Positions 59,930 through 64,000 of a DNA stretch of 64,000 nt are shown here, piece after piece; the first letter of the stretch is position 1, and each line of letters starts with the position of its first letter. The stretch covers positions 124,001 to 188,000 of the forward strand of contig CAZQHK010000002.1 in the NCBI GenBank assembly GCA_964593455.1, in the 5' to 3' direction. The stretch comes from CAZQHK01 sp964593455. Lineage in GTDB: Bacteria > Muiribacteriota > CAYSPT01. The notes under the pieces were generated by a model, which was not told the origin of the DNA, did not search any database, and worked only from the letters and a program-made list of their open reading frames with translations. Made by a program: the position numbers and the translations under genes.

Positions 59930-60814
59930 TCACGCTCGTGGATGAGCCTTTTTATACACTGCCTTCAAGCGATCCACCGATACGTGAGTATATATCTGCG
60001 TGGTTGATATGGTAGCGTGTCCCAGCAATTCCTGGACGCTGCGAAGATCAGCCCCGGCTTCCAGCAGATGTGTGGCGAAGCTGTGCCGGAAGGTGTGGGG
60101 AGTCACGCCTTTCTGGAAACTCAGATGCCGGACGTACTTGTCTATCATCCTGGCTACACTCCTGGCCGTCAGCCTGTTTCCGTACCGGTTTCTAATCAGC
60201 GGGCTCGCCGCACCTCTCGAATAAGCCCCCGGTGGAGCGCCTTCGAGATACCTCTTGAAGGCTTTCATGGCCTGGCTGCCCAGAGGAACGATTCGTTCTT
60301 TGTTACCCTTCCCAAGAACACGCACCTGTCCCATTTCCAAATCAATGCTTCCCTTATTCAGCCCGGTAAGTTCGCTGACACGAATTCCCATACCGTAGAG
60401 GAATTCGAGGATACAGACGTCCCGGCGGCCGATATCGGTGGTCAAATCGGGCGCCGAAAGCAATTCTTCGACCTCTTCCAAAAAAAGGAAGCGCGGAAGT
60501 TTTTTCTCAACTTTGGGCGAGCTAACCAGGATGGCTGGATTCCGATCCAGGTCTTCTCGTCTCACCAGGAATGAGAACAAGGACCGGAGAGAAGCAAGCT
60601 TCCGCGCTACACTTTTCTGTTTCAAACCACCATTTTTCAAATCGGCCAGGAACCGGCGAATGTGCGTGCGATCGATCTGCCTGAATGAAGTTACGGTTGG
60701 CGGCATTGAATCGATAAACTGTTTTATATCAATCCGGTAACTTCGTATTGTATGAGGCGAATATCCTCGCTCAATCTTCAAATGAGACAAAAAAACCAAC
60801 AGGTCGTTTTTCAT
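59930..60814 (-). CDS. Tyrosine recombinase XerC/XerD type
   Basis: About 294 residues. N-terminal SAM-like core-binding domain (HLKIERGYSPHTIRSYRIDIKQF). Catalytic residues: Arg in GMGIRVSELTGL, Lys in LGKGNKERIVPLG, H-x-x-R in HTFRHSFATHLLEAGADLR, His in LLGHATISTTQIYTHV with the nucleophilic Tyr. Resolves chromosome dimers at dif. The position between trmFO and hslV is that of xerC in Bacillus. No att site or integrase-associated genes are seen, so it is a housekeeping recombinase. ATG 60814 preferred; a TTG at 60826 is possible. Confidence 0.92.
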   Translation of the reverse strand: MKNDLLVFLSHLKIERGYSPHTIRSYRIDIKQFIDSMPPTVTSFRQIDRTHIRRFLADLKNGGLKQKSVARKLASLRSLFSFLVRREDLDRNPAILVSSPKVEKKLPRFLFLEEVEELLSAPDLTTDIGRRDVCILEFLYGMGIRVSELTGLNKGSIDLEMGQVRVLGKGNKERIVPLGSQAMKAFKRYLEGAPPGAYSRGAASPLIRNRYGNRLTARSVARMIDKYVRHLSFQKGVTPHTFRHSFATHLLEAGADLRSVQELLGHATISTTQIYTHVSVDRLKAVYKKAHPRA

Positions 60815-60925
60815 TTCTCTATACAAAAATATCTATCATAGGATTTCCAAGCCATCAACAGGAGGAATCATTTGCGTTTACGGCCAGCGGTAATTCTCAC
60901 GACTATAATGAATGATTACGCCGTG

Positions 60926-62227
60926 CTAATCGTTTTCTGCGATAAACTCGGCCATCGCTTTAAGCGCCCGCTTAACGGCGGCTTCACGCCGCGCTTTCTT
61001 CGGTCGTACACCTGGCACCGGAGGCAGTAAACCAAAGTTGATTCCCATGGGCTGGAAATTTTTTGAAGGAGAGCTCGAAACATAGGTAATCAGCCCTCCC
61101 AGGCAGGTCTGAGGGGGAAACGGAACCAGAGATTTCCCGAGTAGGTTACGGGCCGCGAAGAATCCGGCCGCCAGTCCGGTGGCGGCTGACGACAGATATC
61201 CTTCCACACCGGTAATCTGACCGGCGAAGAATATCCCGGGAGCACCTTTTAATACTAGAAATTGATCGAGATGTGCCGGGGAGCGGATGAAACTGTTACG
61301 GTGCATAACTCCCAACCGGGCAAACCGACAGTCCTTGAGCGCCGGGATCAATCTGAAAACCCTCTTCTGTTCAGGAAAAGTCAGCCGGGTCTGAAAACCT
61401 ACCAGCCCCAGGAGACGGCCTTCCGAATCTTCTTTTCTCAGTTGAACTACGGCATACGGCCGGTCTCCCGAACCAGGAAGAAACAGTCCCACGGGTTTCA
61501 AAGGACCGAATCGGATCGTGTCCCGGCCGCGGCGGGCCATTTCTTCAATCGGCAGACAGGCTTCGAACAGCTTGTTTGATTCAAACGTTCGCTTTTCCAC
61601 CACCCGGCCTGAAACCAGTTCTTTCCAGAAATTACCGTATTCCTCCTCGGTAAGGTTGCAGTTCAGATAATCACCCACTCCGGATGAGTAACGGGAGGCC
61701 CAGAAAGCCCGTGACATGTCAACACTGTCCGCGATGACAACCGGTGACACGGCGTCAAAAAAATAGAGTGAGCCTTCACCCAGAAGCAGGTCAATGGATT
61801 GGGCAAAGTCTCCGGAAGTCAAGGGACCGGTAGCGATTATCAGCGGTCTTGATGTCGGAATTGAGTTTAATTCCCGGCGGCTGAGATTGATTAGCGGATG
61901 CGAAGCGACGCGTTCAGTGATCTCCCGGGAAAAGGCTTCCCGGTCAACCGCCAGCGCCCGGCCCGCGGGGACCTGGTGCATTTCTGCGCACTCGATTATC
62001 AGGGAGCCGAGACTCTTTAACTCCGACTTTAAAAGCGCCGAAGCACCCGGAAGAACATTACTTCCCAAAGAATTAGAGCACACCAATTCGCAAAGATCCC
62101 CGGTCCGGTGTGCAGGAGTCATTTTTTGGGGGCGCATTTCGATGAGATTCACGGGAACACCCATGTTGGCAGCAATCCACGCCGCCTCCACACCGGCCAA
62201 CCCGCCACCGATAACGGTTATGTTCAT
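60926..62227 (-). CDS. trmFO: tRNA (uracil-5-)-methyltransferase TrmFO
   Basis: About 433 residues. Folate/FAD-dependent enzyme that methylates U54 in tRNA. FAD-binding start ITVIGGGLAGVEAAWIAA, then EMRPQKMTPAHRTGDLCELVCSNSLGS (active-site region), QITGVEGYLSSAATGLAAGFFAARN and PMGINFGLLP. Folate-type TrmFO is the rule in Firmicutes and several deep-branching phyla; most Proteobacteria use TrmA. It follows topA by 28-40 bp. Confidence 0.95.
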   Translation of the reverse strand: MNITVIGGGLAGVEAAWIAANMGVPVNLIEMRPQKMTPAHRTGDLCELVCSNSLGSNVLPGASALLKSELKSLGSLIIECAEMHQVPAGRALAVDREAFSREITERVASHPLINLSRRELNSIPTSRPLIIATGPLTSGDFAQSIDLLLGEGSLYFFDAVSPVVIADSVDMSRAFWASRYSSGVGDYLNCNLTEEEYGNFWKELVSGRVVEKRTFESNKLFEACLPIEEMARRGRDTIRFGPLKPVGLFLPGSGDRPYAVVQLRKEDSEGRLLGLVGFQTRLTFPEQKRVFRLIPALKDCRFARLGVMHRNSFIRSPAHLDQFLVLKGAPGIFFAGQITGVEGYLSSAATGLAAGFFAARNLLGKSLVPFPPQTCLGGLITYVSSSPSKNFQPMGINFGLLPPVPGVRPKKARREAAVKRALKAMAEFIAEND

Positions 62228-62267
62228 GACATTCCGCACTATTCAGAAGCTTTTACTTACGAGTTGA

Positions 62268-64000
62268 TCAGGCGTCTTCCTGCCCGTCAACCTCAGCCTT
62301 TTTTTTCTTTTCCAAAGAAGGTTTCCGGTACGTGGCATACTTGCAGTCCGGATATTTTTCGCATCCAAAGAACCGGCGCCCGCGTTTGCTGTATTTGACC
62401 GTCAAGCGTCCGCTGCAATCCGGACATACTCCTTCAACATACTGGATTATTTTTTGCGTTCCTTTGCATTTAGGATAATTGGAGCAGGAGAGAAATGGGC
62501 CAAAACGCCCATTTCTGCTGATCATAGTTCCGGCGCATTTGGGACAAACCACCGGTTTTCCCGTCTCTGGGTCCGGCTCAACCAACTGTTCCGGATTCTC
62601 AAGATCGACTTTATCCTTGATAAAAATGGAAATAGAGCCGTTATCGAGGTCTTTCATGGACATGTATTCAAGAAAGCTGAATCCCGCGGGCAAGTTCATG
62701 GTTCGTTTACATTTCGGGTAACCGGAACAGGCTAAAAACTCGCCGTTGCGACCGAATTGAAGCATCAACGGGCTGCCGCAGGAAGAGCACTCGATATCGG
62801 TCTTTATCCTGACCTTCTCCATGTTTTTCTCAGCTGATTTGACCTTTTTGCTGAAGACATCGTAAAACCCGGACAAAATTTCTACCCAGTGTTTGCTGCC
62901 GTCTTCGATATTGTCCAGATCTTCCTCCATGCTGGCAGTAAAGTCGATATTGATAATCTCGGGGAAATGTCGTTTCATCCGATCATTCACCACCATACCC
63001 ATGTCCGTAGGCTTGATTCGCTTTTTCTCGGACAGGGCATATTTCCGACTTTTCAACGTAGAGATGATGGAAGCATAGGTGGACGGACGACCGATACCCA
63101 GTCGTTCCAGTTCTTTGACCAGCGATCCTTCCGAGTAACGGGGAGGCGGTTGTGTGAAGAACTGTTCGGTATTCACGCTGTCGAGATTGAGGATCATTCC
63201 TTTTTCCAGGGTGGGTAAGGACGGTTTTACACCGAACTCCGAGTATCGGGTCCGAGGCATGGACGCCAGGAATCCGGGGAAAAGAAGTCTGCTGCCCTGG
63301 GCTTTTAACATGAGGTCGTCGGCAATCACGGTTACTTCCTGGTTCTCAAGTTTGGCGGCCTGCATCTGACTGGCCACGAAGCGGGCATAGATAAGCGAGT
63401 AGAGTTTTAACTCATCCGGTTTGAGATACCCGGAAGCCTCTTCCGAAGTGATAGTCAAATCGGTGGGCCGAATCGCCTCGTGGGCATCCTCCACCCGTCC
63501 CTTCTTCTTTTTCTTACTCTTAATTTTACGAGGATAACGAAGAGCGTACTCCTCGCCGTATTGATCGATTATGTAACGACGGGCCATATTGAAAGCCTGT
63601 TTTTCAACCCGGTAAGAGTCGGTCCTGATGTAGGTTACCAATCCCATGACGCCGCGGTCACCGATAGCCCGGCCTTCATACAATCGTTGGGCGAGGGACA
63701 TGGTCTTTTTGACCGGGAACCCAAACCGTCTGAAAGCGTCCTGCTGAAGCGTGCTGGTTACAAACGGTAGTGGCGCCTGGCGGTTCGAAGCTTTGATCAC
63801 GAAGTTCTGGATGGTAAATGTGGCTGCTTCCAGCCTCTCTTCCAGTTCTTTGGCAGCCTTTTCATCGTGAATCTCGCATTTTTCCCCATCGATCTTGACC
63901 AACTTTACGGAAAAAGATTCAGGCGGTTTATTATCGGTCCGGAGCAGGGCGGTAATGGTCCAGTACTCCTCGCTGGTAAAAGCTAAACGCTCCGTCTCCC
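62268..64000 (-). CDS. topA: DNA topoisomerase I (5' end outside window)
   Basis: The frame is open from base 64000 to the stop at 62268, about 577 codons; the N-terminus with the Toprim domain is missing. The visible part starts at EEYWTITALLRTD. Included are ASNRQAPLPFVTSTLQQDAFRR, the active-site region RAIGDRGVMGLVTYIRTDSYRV with the catalytic Tyr, and GRPSTYASIISTLKSRKYA. At the C-terminus there are three zinc-ribbon modules with CxxC pairs (CSSCGSP, CPKCAGT, CPDCSGR) and a Lys-rich tail. Relaxes negative supercoils. Heads the topA-trmFO-xerC-hslV run. Confidence 0.96.
   Translation of the reverse strand, partial: ETERLAFTSEEYWTITALLRTDNKPPESFSVKLVKIDGEKCEIHDEKAAKELEERLEAATFTIQNFVIKASNRQAPLPFVTSTLQQDAFRRFGFPVKKTMSLAQRLYEGRAIGDRGVMGLVTYIRTDSYRVEKQAFNMARRYIIDQYGEEYALRYPRKIKSKKKKKGRVEDAHEAIRPTDLTITSEEASGYLKPDELKLYSLIYARFVASQMQAAKLENQEVTVIADDLMLKAQGSRLLFPGFLASMPRTRYSEFGVKPSLPTLEKGMILNLDSVNTEQFFTQPPPRYSEGSLVKELERLGIGRPSTYASIISTLKSRKYALSEKKRIKPTDMGMVVNDRMKRHFPEIINIDFTASMEEDLDNIEDGSKHWVEILSGFYDVFSKKVKSAEKNMEKVRIKTDIECSSCGSPLMLQFGRNGEFLACSGYPKCKRTMNLPAGFSFLEYMSMKDLDNGSISIFIKDKVDLENPEQLVEPDPETGKPVVCPKCAGTMISRNGRFGPFLSCSNYPKCKGTQKIIQYVEGVCPDCSGRLTVKYSKRGRRFFGCEKYPDCKYATYRKPSLEKKKKAEVDGQEDA

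Noticed and set aside
59930..60814. Tyrosine recombinase as a sign of a prophage or integrative element
   Set aside because: Its place between trmFO and hslV is the conserved housekeeping locus, and no phage or transfer genes are near.
62268..63902. topA as a truncated pseudogene starting at 63902
   Set aside because: The frame continues without a stop to the window edge and encodes conserved TopA sequence; the truncation is only the end of the window.

Overview
The window reads as a chromosomal segment of a flagellated bacterium, probably from a little-studied lineage. The order topA, trmFO, xerC, hslV, hslU, flgB, flgC, fliE, fliF, fliG, fliH, fliI, fliJ at the right end is the arrangement known from Bacillus-type Firmicutes and some deep-branching phyla. 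The rest of the window (several lipoproteins, prepilin-like proteins, a secreted phospholipase D-like protein with a FlgD-type Ig end domain, a giant Ig-like repeat protein, many GTG starts) does not look like a standard Firmicute. I cannot name the phylum. An uncultivated group of the Riflebacteria/Wallbacteria kind is only a guess. No rRNA, tRNA, CRISPR array, prophage or transposase gene was recognised.

Layout. Positions 1-8127 (minus) hold the 5' 2709 codons of a giant secreted protein made of about 20 tandem 120-residue repeats; its end lies outside the window. Upstream are a flagellar (sigma-28) type promoter and a 261-bp palindromic element with imperfect terminal inverted repeats. Next come an RsbW-like kinase, a sulfotransferase-like protein, a dUTPase/dCTP deaminase-fold protein, a FapA polymer protein and a secreted PLD-like protein. 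From 26.9 to 15.8 kb (minus) lies a housekeeping run: a glycosyltransferase, recG, rsmD, coaD, apbE, a NusG-II protein, a Gx transporter, a PhnD-like lipoprotein, a GGDEF cyclase, coaX and dusB. From 31.2 to 26.9 kb is a prepilin-like operon headed by a lipoprotein that has two paralogues at 39-40 kb.

The 31-43 kb stretch is the most unusual. It holds an N-formylglutamate amidohydrolase-like gene, a DAACS symporter with a large insertion after TM1, and a three-gene operon (ATP-grasp ligase, lysine 2,3-aminomutase-family radical SAM enzyme, aminotransferase) divergent from a GNAT acetyltransferase. The aminomutase keeps its cluster cysteines and PLP lysine but lacks the aspartates that recognise lysine. 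After this come two paralogous lipoproteins, an ECF sigma factor and a zinc-finger/FecR anti-sigma-like protein. Both lipoproteins and the FecR gene are preceded by near-identical promoter motifs with identical spacing, which suggests a small self-contained ECF regulon.

From 43 kb to the right end are motility genes (motB, motA, flbD, flgE, flgD, fliK, a MotE-like gene, fliJ back to flgB), then hslUV, xerC, trmFO and a 5'-truncated topA. Two of these units begin with a TAAA-like box, 16 nt, then GCCGAT, matching sigma-28 promoters; the giant repeat gene has the same kind of site. The two motility gene runs end at almost identical 27-bp elements. Several genes without a Shine-Dalgarno sequence have a -10 box 7-10 nt before the ATG, suggesting leaderless transcripts.
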